From an uncultured Bacillota bacterium (GTDB lineage: Bacteria; Bacillota; Clostridia; Lachnospirales; Lachnospiraceae): DNA of 64,000 bases. The notes beneath the pieces were generated by a model that saw nothing but the letters and a program-made list of their open reading frames with translations, did not search any database and was not told the DNA's origin. The position numbers were made by a program, and so were the translations under genes. Where the stretch lies: assembly GCA_949291945.1 (NCBI GenBank), contig CASEXH010000007.1:1-64000 (forward strand). Reading direction: 5' to 3'. Of this stretch, positions 35,800 to 44,842 are shown in pieces (positions within the stretch are counted from its first letter, which is position 1; every line of letters starts with the position of its first letter).

Positions 35800-36651
35800 A
35801 TGGAATATGCAGTTTTGAATAATGGATTGAAAATGCCAATGGAAGGAATCGGAACCTTTCTTCTTCAGCCTGCAGAGGCAGAAGAATCCGTTTATCAGGC
35901 ACTGAAAGCCGGATACCGTCTGGTAGATACAGCCAATGCCTACATGAATGAAAAAGGTGTGGGAAGAGGCATTAAGAAAAGCGGTGTGAAGAGAGAGGAC
36001 ATCTTCCTTGTGACAAAGCTGTGGCCTACAGAATATGAAGACGGAGCAAAAGCCATTGAGGATACGCTGAAGAGACTGGATACGGATTATGTGGATCTTC
36101 TGATCCTCCATCAGCCGGTAGGAAATTATCTGGCAGGATATAAGGCAATGGAAGAAGCCTATAAGGCCGGAAAGGTAAAGGCCCTGGGTCTTTCTAATTT
36201 CCCGCAGGAGCGGATCCAGGATGTGATCGATCACTGCGAGATCAAGCCTCAGATGGTACAGGTAGAGGCTCATCCTTATTATCCTCAGACAGAACTGAAA
36301 GCTTATCTGGCAAAATATGAGATGGTGCTGATGGCCTGGTATCCTCTTGGGCACGGAGACAAATCTCTTGTGGGTGAAGAAGTATTTACCAAACTTGCAG
36401 AAAAATACGGAAAGACCAATGCCCAGATTGTTCTCAGATGGCATGTACAGGCTGGCAATGTGATCATTCCGGGCTCTAAAAATGCAGACCATATTAAGGA
36501 CAACTTTAACATCTTCGACTTTACATTGACAGATGAGGAGATGGCAGAGATCGGAAAGCTGGATAAGAACACCAGATATTACAATATGTCTCTGGAAGAT
36601 GCAGCTAAGAACTATCTGTCTTTGCAGATTGATTTTAATGCTCAGGAGTAA
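35800..36651 (+). CDS. aldo/keto reductase
   Basis: 283 residues; AGGAGG 9 bases before the ATG. Tetrad D43, Y48 (LVDTANAYMNE), K73 (VTKLW), H104 (LILHQPVG); cofactor segment IPGSKNADHI. NADPH-dependent cytoplasmic carbonyl reductase, substrate unknown. It is monocistronic behind copy 4 of the shared redox promoter, which ties it functionally to the flavodoxin operons at 21.9-29.2 kb. Confidence 0.92.
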   Translation: MEYAVLNNGLKMPMEGIGTFLLQPAEAEESVYQALKAGYRLVDTANAYMNEKGVGRGIKKSGVKREDIFLVTKLWPTEYEDGAKAIEDTLKRLDTDYVDLLILHQPVGNYLAGYKAMEEAYKAGKVKALGLSNFPQERIQDVIDHCEIKPQMVQVEAHPYYPQTELKAYLAKYEMVLMAWYPLGHGDKSLVGEEVFTKLAEKYGKTNAQIVLRWHVQAGNVIIPGSKNADHIKDNFNIFDFTLTDEEMAEIGKLDKNTRYYNMSLEDAAKNYLSLQIDFNAQE

Positions 36652-36673
36652 GATAAAATATAACCATATTCCC

Positions 36674-36701
36674 CCCCTGGCAGCCTATGCCAGGGGATTT
36701 T
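36674..36701 (+). terminator. terminator after aldo/keto reductase
   Basis: CCCCTGGCA (36674-36682) / TGCCAGGGG (36688-36696) followed by ATTTT. Confidence 0.85.
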
Positions 36702-36736
36702 GTATGGCCGCAGATTTTGCAGGTGACTATACATTT

Positions 36737-39211
36737 TTACAGAAAGCTCCCGGTCCGGCTTTGGGAGCATTTTTTTATATCCTCTAAAGTACCTGCTGCC
36801 ACAATCCGGCCTCCTTCCAGACCGCCCCCAGGTCCCATGTCTATGATATAATCGGCATTTCTTATCACATCCAGATCATGTTCGATAACAATAACAGTAG
36901 CTCCCTGGCTGATCAGCGTCTGGAACACGCCCAGAAGTGTTTGGACATCCAGAGGGTGAAGGCCGATGGTAGGCTCGTCGAAAATGAAAACCGAGTCAGC
37001 CTGAGGCTTTCCCATTTCGCTGGCCAGCTTCAGCCGCTGGGCTTCCCCTCCGGAAAGACTGGGAGTCTCTTCTCCCAGAGTCAGATAGCCAAGGCCCAGA
37101 TCCTGAAGGATCTGAAGACGCTGATGGACGGATTTCAGATCTTTACAGGCTTCCAGGGCCTGGGAAACGTCCATGGACATGAGCTGAGGCAGGGAATAGG
37201 AGGCCCCGGCTTTATTTATATACCGGATTAGCCCGGCTTCTTTGGAGTATCTGGAGCCTCGGCATTGGGGACAGGGAATCTCCACATCAGGAAGAAATTG
37301 CACGTCCAGGCTGATTACCCCGGTGCCGTCGCAGACCGGGCAGCGGAGAGCTCCGGTGTTATAGGAGAAAGCCCCTGCCTTCCAGCCTTTCTCTTTGGCT
37401 GTGGGAGTTTTTGCAAAAGTTTTCCGCAGTTCGTCATGGATGTTGGCATAGGTGGCTACCGTGGAGCGGACGTTAATACCAATAGGTGTAGCGTCGATCA
37501 GTTTCACCTGCTTTATATCCGGGGCTTCTACAGAACACACATGGTCCGGCAGCTTCTTCTTTTTTGCCAGGGATTCCAGGCCGGGGACCAGGCTTTCCAG
37601 TACCAGGGTGGTCTTTCCGGAACCGGAGACTCCTGTGACCAGGGTAAGTCTGCCTTTTGGAATGTCTACTTCCAGGGGCTTTACTGTATGGATGGCCGAG
37701 GTGGAAAGATGGATCCTGCCCAGAGCAAAAAGATCTTCTGCTTTTGTCCGGTCCCTCACCGATATAGCTGTCCCGGAGAGGAAGGGACCGATTTTTGAAG
37801 CCGGATCCTGGGAAAGGTCCCGGACAGTTCCCTGGGTGATGACCTGGCCTCCCCGGGAACCGGCCTGGGGTCCCATCTCAATGATCCATTGGGCTTTGGA
37901 AAGCACCTGGGTGTCATGATCTACCAGGACCACAGAATTTCCGTCTGCGACCAGATCTTCCATAACACCGGTGAGCCCCTCAATATTGGAAGGGTGAAGT
38001 CCGATAGAAGGCTCGTCCAGCACATACAGGACACCGGTAGTCCGGTTCCGCACAGCCCGGGCAAGCTGCATGCGCTGCCGCTCTCCGGTGGATAGAGTAG
38101 AAGAAGCCCGGTCAAGGGTAAGATAGCCAAGGCCCAGATCCATCAGCCGTTTTGCTGTATCCTGAAAAGACTGACAGATACTTTCTGCCATAGGCCTCAT
38201 TTCTTCCGGCAGAGAGCCGGGTACCTCTGCCACCCACCGGATAAGCTCCGCAAGGGTCATTTCACAGGCCTGATCCAGGGAGATATCCCGGAGCCTGGGC
38301 GCTCTTGCGGCTTCGGACAGCCGTGTGCCGCCGCAGTCGGGACAGATATCCTGTTTCAGAAATTTTTCCACCCGTTTCATTCCCTTTTCGTCTTTTACCT
38401 TTGCCAGGGCGTTTTCCACTGTATAGACAGCATTAAAATAAGTAAAATCCAGCTCTGTAGTCTGTTCAGAGTTCTTTGGACGGTAGAGGATATGCTTTTT
38501 TTCTGCAGGGCCGTCATAGACAATGGCCTTTTCTTCTTCGGTCAATTCCCGGAAGGGAATATCCGTCCGTACACCCATGGCCCGGCAGACATCGGTCATC
38601 AGAGACCACATGAGAGAATTCCAGGGAGCAACGGCCCCCTGGTCTATGGTCAGGGATTCATCAGGCACAAGAGAAGTGCGGTCTACCTTCTGCACAATGC
38701 CCGTCCCCCCGCAGGTCCGGCAGGCACCCTGACTGTTAAAGGCCAGTTCCTCAGCAGAAGGACCATAGAAATGCTCCCCGCATACCGGGCAGACCAGCTC
38801 CTGCTCAGCAGCTACCGCCAGGGTAGGCGGATGGTAATGGCCATTAGGACAGCGGTGGCTGGCAAGTCTGGAGAACATAAGCCGAAGACTGTTCAACAGT
38901 TCCGTACCGGTGCCGAAGGTGCTGCGGATCCCGGGTACCCCTGGCCTTTGCCTCAGGGCCAGGGCAGCAGGAACGTAAAGAACTTCATCTACCTGTGCTT
39001 TGGAGGCCTGGGTCATCCTCCGCCGGGTATAGGTGGAAAGGGATTCCAGGTAACGGCGGGAGCCTTCTGCATAGAGGACGCCCAGAGCCAGGGAAGATTT
39101 CCCGGAACCGGAAACCCCGGCGATTCCCACAATCTGATTCAGGGGGACATCTACATTTATATTTTTCAGATTATGGACTTTGGCACCACGGATTTTTATA
39201 AATCTGGACAA
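36737..39211 (-). CDS. UvrA-like ABC protein (UvrA2/drug-resistance subfamily)
   Basis: 824 residues from a TTG at 39211 (MSRFIKIRGAKVHNLKN), chosen because GGAG lies 8 bases before it; the open frame reaches ATG 39244 but that start has no site. Two ABC modules: Walker A GVSGSGKSS and GVSGSGKTT, signatures LSTGERQRMQLAR and LSGGEAQRLKLAS, Walker B VLYVLDEPSIGLHP and VFIFDEPTIGLHP. Zinc-knuckle Cys pairs (CPVCG, CRTCGGTG, CPDCGGTR, CPVCDGTG) as in UvrA. Shorter than housekeeping UvrA (~940) with a reduced UvrB-binding region, as in UvrA2 paralogues linked to resistance against DNA-binding drugs. Confidence 0.9.
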   Translation of the reverse strand: MSRFIKIRGAKVHNLKNINVDVPLNQIVGIAGVSGSGKSSLALGVLYAEGSRRYLESLSTYTRRRMTQASKAQVDEVLYVPAALALRQRPGVPGIRSTFGTGTELLNSLRLMFSRLASHRCPNGHYHPPTLAVAAEQELVCPVCGEHFYGPSAEELAFNSQGACRTCGGTGIVQKVDRTSLVPDESLTIDQGAVAPWNSLMWSLMTDVCRAMGVRTDIPFRELTEEEKAIVYDGPAEKKHILYRPKNSEQTTELDFTYFNAVYTVENALAKVKDEKGMKRVEKFLKQDICPDCGGTRLSEAARAPRLRDISLDQACEMTLAELIRWVAEVPGSLPEEMRPMAESICQSFQDTAKRLMDLGLGYLTLDRASSTLSTGERQRMQLARAVRNRTTGVLYVLDEPSIGLHPSNIEGLTGVMEDLVADGNSVVLVDHDTQVLSKAQWIIEMGPQAGSRGGQVITQGTVRDLSQDPASKIGPFLSGTAISVRDRTKAEDLFALGRIHLSTSAIHTVKPLEVDIPKGRLTLVTGVSGSGKTTLVLESLVPGLESLAKKKKLPDHVCSVEAPDIKQVKLIDATPIGINVRSTVATYANIHDELRKTFAKTPTAKEKGWKAGAFSYNTGALRCPVCDGTGVISLDVQFLPDVEIPCPQCRGSRYSKEAGLIRYINKAGASYSLPQLMSMDVSQALEACKDLKSVHQRLQILQDLGLGYLTLGEETPSLSGGEAQRLKLASEMGKPQADSVFIFDEPTIGLHPLDVQTLLGVFQTLISQGATVIVIEHDLDVIRNADYIIDMGPGGGLEGGRIVAAGTLEDIKKCSQSRTGSFL
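36746..36777. terminator. hairpin inside the 3' end of the UvrA-like gene
   Basis: GCTCCC ... GGGAGC with seven T on the plus side. On the plus strand it is a second terminator for the aldo/keto reductase; on the minus strand it forms the last codons of the UvrA-like gene. Confidence 0.6.
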
Positions 39212-39443
39212 TAGAATCACTCCTTTCGAATTATTAAATATCATATAGTTATGTAAACTAAAGATGGAAATATGTGAATCATAAATTCTTCAATGGGATT
39301 GAAAATAGTATAGAATATACCATGATAAAAGGCAAGAAAGGAGAAAAGCTGAAAATAAAAGAAATTTTTATTATGAAAAATATTGAAAAAAATTTCCGAC
39401 TATGTTACCCTAGCATCAGAACACAACAGCAGGAGGCGAGAAC

Positions 39444-40301
39444 ATGGAGCAGAACCATTTTATGCAGAATATTGAGGAAACCTATCATTCTCTTACAAAG
39501 GTGGAAAAAAAGGTGGCGGACTATGTTCTTCAGAACCCACGGCAGGTACTGTTTATGTCGATCACTGATCTGGCAGATGCCTGCCAGGTAGGAGAGACCA
39601 GTGTGTACCGGTTCTGCAGGACCATGAACCTTCAGGGATATCAGGAATTTAAGATGCAGCTTTCTCTGGGAATGAGTGAACAGGACGAGGAATGGGCACC
39701 CAGGGAAGACAATCAGAGCCTGGAAAAAACTCTGAAGGAATCTGCGGAAAGGCTTCTTCAGAAGCATGTAGAGGCTCTGGAAGAAACTTACCGGCTTTTA
39801 AACCAGGAAAGTTTTGAGGGGTTTCTGGAGAGAATGGAGAAAGCCCGGAGGATTTTTTTCTTTGGCATCAGCGACAGCCAGCTGATCGCTCAGGAAGCAG
39901 GAAATAAGTTCATGAGTATATCAGGAAAAGCATACAGTATAGCAGACCCCCATATGCAGGCGGTTACAGCAGCCTCTATGACAGAGGAAGACTTTCTGGT
40001 GTTTCTTTCCTACTCCGGGGCCACCAAAGATAATATTTACACAGCAAAGATCGCCCGGCGGGCGGGAGCAGGGATCGGCTGTATCACCCGATTCCAGAAA
40101 TCTCCCCTCAGCGCTTACTGCGATGTGGTCCTTCAATCCGGGGCCAATGAAGGACCAATGGAGGGAGGATCTGTATCTGCAAAGATCGGACAGATGTACC
40201 TCATAGATCTCCTTTACCAGGAATATCGGAGGAGAAACTATGAGACCAGCAGAAAATACAGAGAAAACGCCTCAAAAGCTGTTATGGATAAATTATTTTA
40301 A
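39444..40301 (+). CDS. MurR/RpiR-family regulator of amino-sugar use
   Basis: 285 residues; GGAGG precedes the ATG. HTH_6 domain: SLTKVEKKVADYVLQNPRQV then DACQVGETSVYRFCRTMNLQ. SIS domain from about residue 125 (RIFFFGISDSQLIAQEAGNK ... FLVFLSYSGATKDNIYTAKI). Seventeen bases upstream of nagB in the same direction, so it probably responds to glucosamine- or N-acetylglucosamine-6-phosphate and controls nagB. Confidence 0.9.
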   Translation: MEQNHFMQNIEETYHSLTKVEKKVADYVLQNPRQVLFMSITDLADACQVGETSVYRFCRTMNLQGYQEFKMQLSLGMSEQDEEWAPREDNQSLEKTLKESAERLLQKHVEALEETYRLLNQESFEGFLERMEKARRIFFFGISDSQLIAQEAGNKFMSISGKAYSIADPHMQAVTAASMTEEDFLVFLSYSGATKDNIYTAKIARRAGAGIGCITRFQKSPLSAYCDVVLQSGANEGPMEGGSVSAKIGQMYLIDLLYQEYRRRNYETSRKYRENASKAVMDKLF

Positions 40302-40317
40302 AAGGAGATAAAGAAAA

Positions 40318-41052
40318 ATGAGAATTATCAAAGCCAGAGATTACGATGAGGTAAGCAGAAAAGCAGCAAACATTATTTTTTCTGTTATGACAGAGAAGCC
40401 TGACTGTGTGCTGGGACTTGCTACAGGCTCTAGTCCGGTAGGAATCTACAAAGAGCTGGTCCGCCACTATGAGGAAGGAGACCTGGATTTTTCCAAGGTT
40501 ACTACCGTCAATCTGGACGAATACAAAGGACTGGATAGAGAAGATCCCCAGAGCTATGCCTATTACATGAGAGAAAACCTTTTTTCCCATGTAAATATCC
40601 GTCCCGAAAAAACCTTTCTTCCTGACGGCAGAGAGGCGGACAGCCAGAAGGCCTGTGAAGCGTATAATCAGATCCTCCATCAGGCAGGGCAGCAGGACCT
40701 TCAGCTTCTGGGCATCGGACATGACGGCCATATCGGCTTTAATGAGCCTGCAGATCATTTTCCAAAAGAGCCCCACTGCGTAGATCTGGCAGAATCCACC
40801 ATTGAGGCAAATGCCAGATTCTTTGAAAGCCGTGAGCAGGTTCCTACTCAGGCTTATACTATGGGCATCCAGAATATCATGGCTGCAAAGCAGATACTTA
40901 TGGTTGCTAATGGAAAAGGAAAGGCAAAAATCTTAAAAGAAGCATTTCAGGGGCCGATCACCCCTCAGATTCCTGCTTCTATCCTCCAGCTCCATCCCAA
41001 TGTTATCCTGGTAGCAGATGAAGAGGCACTTTCGGAGATGGAAAGCTGCTGA
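40318..41052 (+). CDS. nagB: glucosamine-6-phosphate deaminase
   Basis: 244 residues; AAAGGAGA precedes the ATG. Motifs: LGLATGSSPVGIYKELVRHY (phosphate loop), VNLDEYKGL (catalytic Asp), LGIGHDGHIGFNEPAD (catalytic His). Converts glucosamine-6-phosphate to fructose-6-phosphate and ammonia in the cytoplasm, feeding amino sugars into glycolysis. Pairs with the RpiR regulator upstream; nagA is not in the window. Confidence 0.96.
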   Translation: MRIIKARDYDEVSRKAANIIFSVMTEKPDCVLGLATGSSPVGIYKELVRHYEEGDLDFSKVTTVNLDEYKGLDREDPQSYAYYMRENLFSHVNIRPEKTFLPDGREADSQKACEAYNQILHQAGQQDLQLLGIGHDGHIGFNEPADHFPKEPHCVDLAESTIEANARFFESREQVPTQAYTMGIQNIMAAKQILMVANGKGKAKILKEAFQGPITPQIPASILQLHPNVILVADEEALSEMESC

Positions 41053-41129
41053 ATATACTTAAGGTATTAAGAATAAATTTTAGACTTTTTCTATCACTTA
41101 TTTACACACTTCTTTGAATTTTTTGTTCT

Positions 41130-41171
41130 GGAGCTGTTGCATTAATCAAAACTATTTAATGCAACAGCTCC
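41130..41171. repeat. dispersed hairpin repeat, copy A
   Basis: Perfect 16-base arms GGAGCTGTTGCATTAA (41130-41145) and TTAATGCAACAGCTCC (41156-41171) with a 10-base loop starting TCAAAA. The same arm and loop pattern returns at 62740-62789. It may work as nagB terminator although no long T-run follows. The rest of 41053-41324 holds no gene; the AT-rich part near 41190-41260 may contain the promoter of the next gene. Confidence 0.75.
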
Positions 41172-41324
41172 AATTTCTAGAGTTTCCTATTATATTCCAT
41201 ATTTATGAAATCAAGCCTTTAGAATTGTTAAGGTTTCATTCAGGATCTATTTAGAATTTCCTGTCACAATAAGTTCCATCAAAGAAAACATCTTTGAAAT
41301 ACACGAGAAAAGGAGCTAAAAGAA

Positions 41325-41813
41325 ATGGCAGCTAGAAAAACAGGAAAAGGAATTCTGAAACAAGGTATGATATTTTGCGTGGCCGGAGTCATGGCATTGG
41401 GAATGATCGCCTGCACAGGCGGAAAGAGCAAAGGAGCGGAGGAAGCCCAGCCAAAGAGCAAAGTAGAATCTTCCCAGTCAAAAGACGAGAAAGAGCAGAA
41501 GAAACAGAATCTGCAGGAGGATAAGGCAAAGGAGGCTAAAGAAGCAGAAAAAGAAGCGGAAAACAAACAGAATCAGGAGCAGCAGAATACAAAAGAGAAC
41601 ACAAAAGAAAAAACAGAAGAGAAAACTGAGAAAAAGGCAGAGGATAACAAAACCGGAAAGAAAGCATCCGGAACGAAGAAAAGCAAAAATACTGCTAAAT
41701 CAAATAAAAACACAAAAAAGAAAGGAAGCAGCAAAAAAACACAGAAATCCAGTAAGAGCAAAGTACAGAACAACACAGCAGGGAAGAGCTCCAAGAAAAA
41801 CACTTCCATGTAA
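41325..41813 (+). CDS. lysine-rich secreted lipoprotein-like protein
   Basis: 162 residues; AAAGGAG 13 bases before the ATG. Hydrophobic signal GMIFCVAGVMALGMIACTGG with a probable lipobox (MIAC). The remainder is low-complexity: first Lys/Glu/Gln-rich, then strongly cationic (KKSKNTAKSNKNTKKKGSSK...). No domain recognised; likely disordered in the wall. It precedes the Dlt-like operon by 110 bases in the same direction; both would raise positive surface charge, an inferred link. Compositional bias also makes chance similarity meaningless here. Confidence 0.7.
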   Translation: MAARKTGKGILKQGMIFCVAGVMALGMIACTGGKSKGAEEAQPKSKVESSQSKDEKEQKKQNLQEDKAKEAKEAEKEAENKQNQEQQNTKENTKEKTEEKTEKKAEDNKTGKKASGTKKSKNTAKSNKNTKKKGSSKKTQKSSKSKVQNNTAGKSSKKNTSM

Positions 41814-41921
41814 GAAATAAGAAAACAGGTATTTAACAGAAGCAGGAGGCTGGAGTAGTTCAAAAGTAGGAAAAGAAGAACTGCACGGCCTCTTTTCTGA
41901 GAGGAAAGGATATACAAAGAG

Positions 41922-43436
41922 ATGAAAAATATACTGGAGTACTTAGAGCTGACTGCAGAAAAATACCCCTGGCGGACAGCCGTGGAAGACCCAAAGGGCT
42001 CTCTTACCTGGGGTGAACTGGAAGATCTGTCTAAGAGGATCGGTACTGCTGCAGGGAAAAGGATCGTCTTGGGAGATCCGGTAATGATCCTGGCGCCGAA
42101 AAGCCCTCTTGGGCTGGCTGCTATGTTCGGGGCTGTTTATGGAGGAGGATTCTATGTCAATGCAGATCCGGGACTTCCCGCTGAACGGCTTCGGGAAATC
42201 TTCCGGGTCCTTCAGCCGAAGCTGGTCCTGATCCACCCGGAGGAAATCCCTTTGATCAGACAGGCAGGTTATGAGGGAGACTATTGCCTGCTCCATGAAG
42301 CGGCCAGGGAAGAACGAGATGAAGGGCTTCTTGAACAGCGGCGAAAAGCCGGAAGCAGTACAGATATTCTTTATGGGATTTTTACTTCCGGTTCTACAGG
42401 AACTCCGAAAGGAATTGTGGTCAGTCATAAGGCGGTGATCGATTTTATCACCCATTTTACGGAGATTTTTGGAATCAATGAAGAGGACCGGATCGGGAAT
42501 CAGGCGCCTTTTGACTTTGACGTATCCGTAAAGGATATTTATTCTGCTGTAATGACAGGAGCAGCTTTGGTGCTGATACCAAGGCAGATGTTTTCTGTTC
42601 CGGCAGCTCTTTTAGATTATTTATGTGAAAAAAAGACCACCGTACTGATCTGGGCGGTATCTGCGCTGACAATGATCTCTGCCCTGGGCGGATTGAAATA
42701 CCGGATCCCATCTGATGTGAGAAAGGTCATGTTCAGCGGCGAAGTCATGCCGGGAGGGCAGCTGGCTCTTTGGCAGCAGGCGCTGCCCAAGGCAGAGTTT
42801 GTAAATCTCTACGGACCTACGGAGATTACCTGCAACTGCACATATTTTCCGGTGAAGAAAATCTGCGGGGAGGAAGAGAAACTTCCTATAGGTAAAGCAT
42901 TCCCGGGAAGAAAGGTCTTTCTGCTGACAGAAGAAGGCCGGGAGATCCGGGGGCCGGAGCAGACTGGTGAGATCTGTGTGTCGGGAGAGTCTCTTTCCCT
43001 TGGATACTATCGTAATCCGGAAGAGACCGGGAAGAGCTTCCGGGAAAGGATCTCTCCTGAAGGGAAAACAGAGCGGTACTATAGGACCGGTGATCTGGGC
43101 TTTCTGGGAAAGGACGGGGAACTTTACTTCTCAGGGAGAAAGGATTTTCAGATTAAATTTAACGGACACAGGATCGAACTGGAGGAAATCGAAAGAATTC
43201 TGGACCAGATACCGGGAATTGAAAAAAGCTGCTGCGTAACAAATCAGAAGAAAACCTGCCTGGCGGCTTACTATATGGGAAAAACAACACCTAGAGAAGC
43301 CCGGATAGAGTTGAAAAAGCGGCTCCCTGTTTATATGGTGCCCAGGAAGATATTTCACACAGAAACTATGCCTCTTACAAAAAACGGAAAAACAGACCGG
43401 AAAGAATTACAGAGGAGACTGGAGGACGAAAGATGA
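41922..43436 (+). CDS. dltA: DltA-like amino-acid adenylating ligase
   Basis: 504 residues. Adenylation domain with core motifs IFTSGSTGTPKGIVVSHKAV (A3), NLYGPTEITCNCTYF (A5, the DltA form), GEICVSGESLSLGYYRNPEE, YYRTGDLGFLGKDGELYFSG (A7/A8) and C-terminal lysine KNGKTDRKEL (A10). DltA activates D-alanine with ATP and loads it on the carrier protein DltC. It is the first gene of a run of five overlapping or nearly touching genes followed by a two-component system. The presence of a decarboxylase overlapping its end raises doubt over whether D-alanine is the substrate. Confidence 0.9.
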   Translation: MKNILEYLELTAEKYPWRTAVEDPKGSLTWGELEDLSKRIGTAAGKRIVLGDPVMILAPKSPLGLAAMFGAVYGGGFYVNADPGLPAERLREIFRVLQPKLVLIHPEEIPLIRQAGYEGDYCLLHEAAREERDEGLLEQRRKAGSSTDILYGIFTSGSTGTPKGIVVSHKAVIDFITHFTEIFGINEEDRIGNQAPFDFDVSVKDIYSAVMTGAALVLIPRQMFSVPAALLDYLCEKKTTVLIWAVSALTMISALGGLKYRIPSDVRKVMFSGEVMPGGQLALWQQALPKAEFVNLYGPTEITCNCTYFPVKKICGEEEKLPIGKAFPGRKVFLLTEEGREIRGPEQTGEICVSGESLSLGYYRNPEETGKSFRERISPEGKTERYYRTGDLGFLGKDGELYFSGRKDFQIKFNGHRIELEEIERILDQIPGIEKSCCVTNQKKTCLAAYYMGKTTPREARIELKKRLPVYMVPRKIFHTETMPLTKNGKTDRKELQRRLEDER

Positions 43437-44629
43437 CAAAAAAGGAGCTGCTTGTCCAGGGAGCAGAAAAATACGGCACACCCCTGTACATATTTGACAC
43501 AGACCGGGCGGCAGAACAGGTAAGGAATTTCCGCAGGATCCTGGGCGAAGAGATCGGACTGTGCTACGCCATGAAGGCCAACCCTTTTCTGGTAAAACAG
43601 ATGGCGGAACTTACAGACCGGATTGAGGTCTGCTCTATGGGCGAGTTTTATATCTGCCGTGAAAAAGATATACCTGCGGAAAAGCTTTTTATCTCCGGCG
43701 TACTGAAGAAAAAGGAAGAAATATGGCAGATCCTGGATTACAGCCGGGGACAATGCTGCTGCAATGTGGAATCACCCGGACAGTTTTTTGCTATGGCAGA
43801 GTGGGGAGAAAAGAACAAAAAACCGGTTTCTTTTTACCTGAGGCTTGCCAGCGGCAGCCAGTTTGGAATGGATGAAAAGAAAATACGCAGCATTATCCGT
43901 ACCAGAGATGCCTGGCCGTATGTAAAGATACGGGGGATCCATTATTTTTCCGGGACATTGAAAAAAGCCTGGAAGATGGAGAAAGAACTGAAATTTTTGG
44001 ATGGTTTCCTTCATGAGCTAGAGGAAGATCTGGGATTCTACACAAAAGAGCTGGAATATGGACCGGGACTTTCTGTGCCTTATTTTCAGGGCCAGGAAGA
44101 CCAGACCCGGGAGGATCTGGAAACTCTCTCCCAGGCTATAAAAAATATGAGCTGGAAAGGCAGAGTAACGCTGGAGATGGGAAGAGCCTTCGCAGCTTCC
44201 TGCGGAACTTACCTTACCCGTGTAGAAGATGTTAAGAAAAACCATGAGAAAAATATCTGCATCGTCGACGGCGGGATCCATCAGCTCCACTATGACGGAC
44301 AGATCAGAGGGATGTATCAGCCCAGGATCCAGGTGCTGGAGAAAGCCGGAGGAAGAGAAAAAGAATGGAATGTATACGGCTCTTTGTGTACGGTCCATGA
44401 TCTTCTGATACAGAACATACCGCTGAGAGGATTGAAAAAAGGCAGCGTTCTTGCTTTTGAAAATGCAGGCGCCTATTCCCATATGGAAGGTATGGCCCTG
44501 TTCCTGAGCCATGAACTGCCGGGAGCGGTATCCTACAGCAGGGAAAAAGGCTGGAAGCAGATACGCAGGGAACAGCAGACTTATATATGGAATATGGAAA
44601 GTGAGGATAACAATGGAGAAAATAATTGA
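43433..44629 (+). CDS. PLP-dependent decarboxylase-fold enzyme in Dlt-like operon
   Basis: 398 residues; ATG overlaps the dltA stop (43433-43436). Alanine-racemase-like barrel with PLP lysine K48 in LCYAMKANPF, strand IEVCSMGEFYICREKDIPAE, HYFSGTL (H-x-G-S position) and TLEMGRAFAASCGTYL (E-x-G-R), then a C-terminal beta domain with GSLCTVHDLLIQN and LAFENAGAYSHME. This is the LysA/ornithine decarboxylase family (diaminopimelate, ornithine, arginine). The LysA motif C-E-S-x-D is changed to C-T-V-H-D, so it is not a standard diaminopimelate decarboxylase. It may make, or racemise, the unit that DltA activates; substrate unknown. Confidence 0.85.
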   Translation: MTKKELLVQGAEKYGTPLYIFDTDRAAEQVRNFRRILGEEIGLCYAMKANPFLVKQMAELTDRIEVCSMGEFYICREKDIPAEKLFISGVLKKKEEIWQILDYSRGQCCCNVESPGQFFAMAEWGEKNKKPVSFYLRLASGSQFGMDEKKIRSIIRTRDAWPYVKIRGIHYFSGTLKKAWKMEKELKFLDGFLHELEEDLGFYTKELEYGPGLSVPYFQGQEDQTREDLETLSQAIKNMSWKGRVTLEMGRAFAASCGTYLTRVEDVKKNHEKNICIVDGGIHQLHYDGQIRGMYQPRIQVLEKAGGREKEWNVYGSLCTVHDLLIQNIPLRGLKKGSVLAFENAGAYSHMEGMALFLSHELPGAVSYSREKGWKQIRREQQTYIWNMESEDNNGENN

Positions 44630-44840
44630 GATTTTAAGGGACATAGATGACAGCATTGAATGGGAAAAGGAACAGGGACTGATTGACCGCCGGCTGTTGG
44701 ACTCTTTCGGGGTGATTTCTCTGGTTTCTGAGTTGGAAGACAGCTTTATGGTTGAAATCGAGGCGGGAGAAATGGTTCCGGAAAACTTTAATTCCGTAGA
44801 GGCGATTTACGAAATGATCCAGAGACTGCAGGAGAAATAA
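44613..44840 (+). CDS. dltC: DltC-like carrier protein
   Basis: 75 residues from ATG 44613, with GAGG 6 bases before; overlaps the end of the decarboxylase gene by 17 bases. The motif LIDRRLLDSFGVISLVSELE contains the phosphopantetheine-attachment serine S31 (D-S). Short acidic four-helix carrier; accepts the activated amino acid as a thioester and delivers it to the membrane acyltransferase DltB. The longer upstream frame is only out-of-phase decarboxylase sequence. Confidence 0.9.
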   Translation: MEKIIEILRDIDDSIEWEKEQGLIDRRLLDSFGVISLVSELEDSFMVEIEAGEMVPENFNSVEAIYEMIQRLQEK

Positions 44841-44842
44841 AA

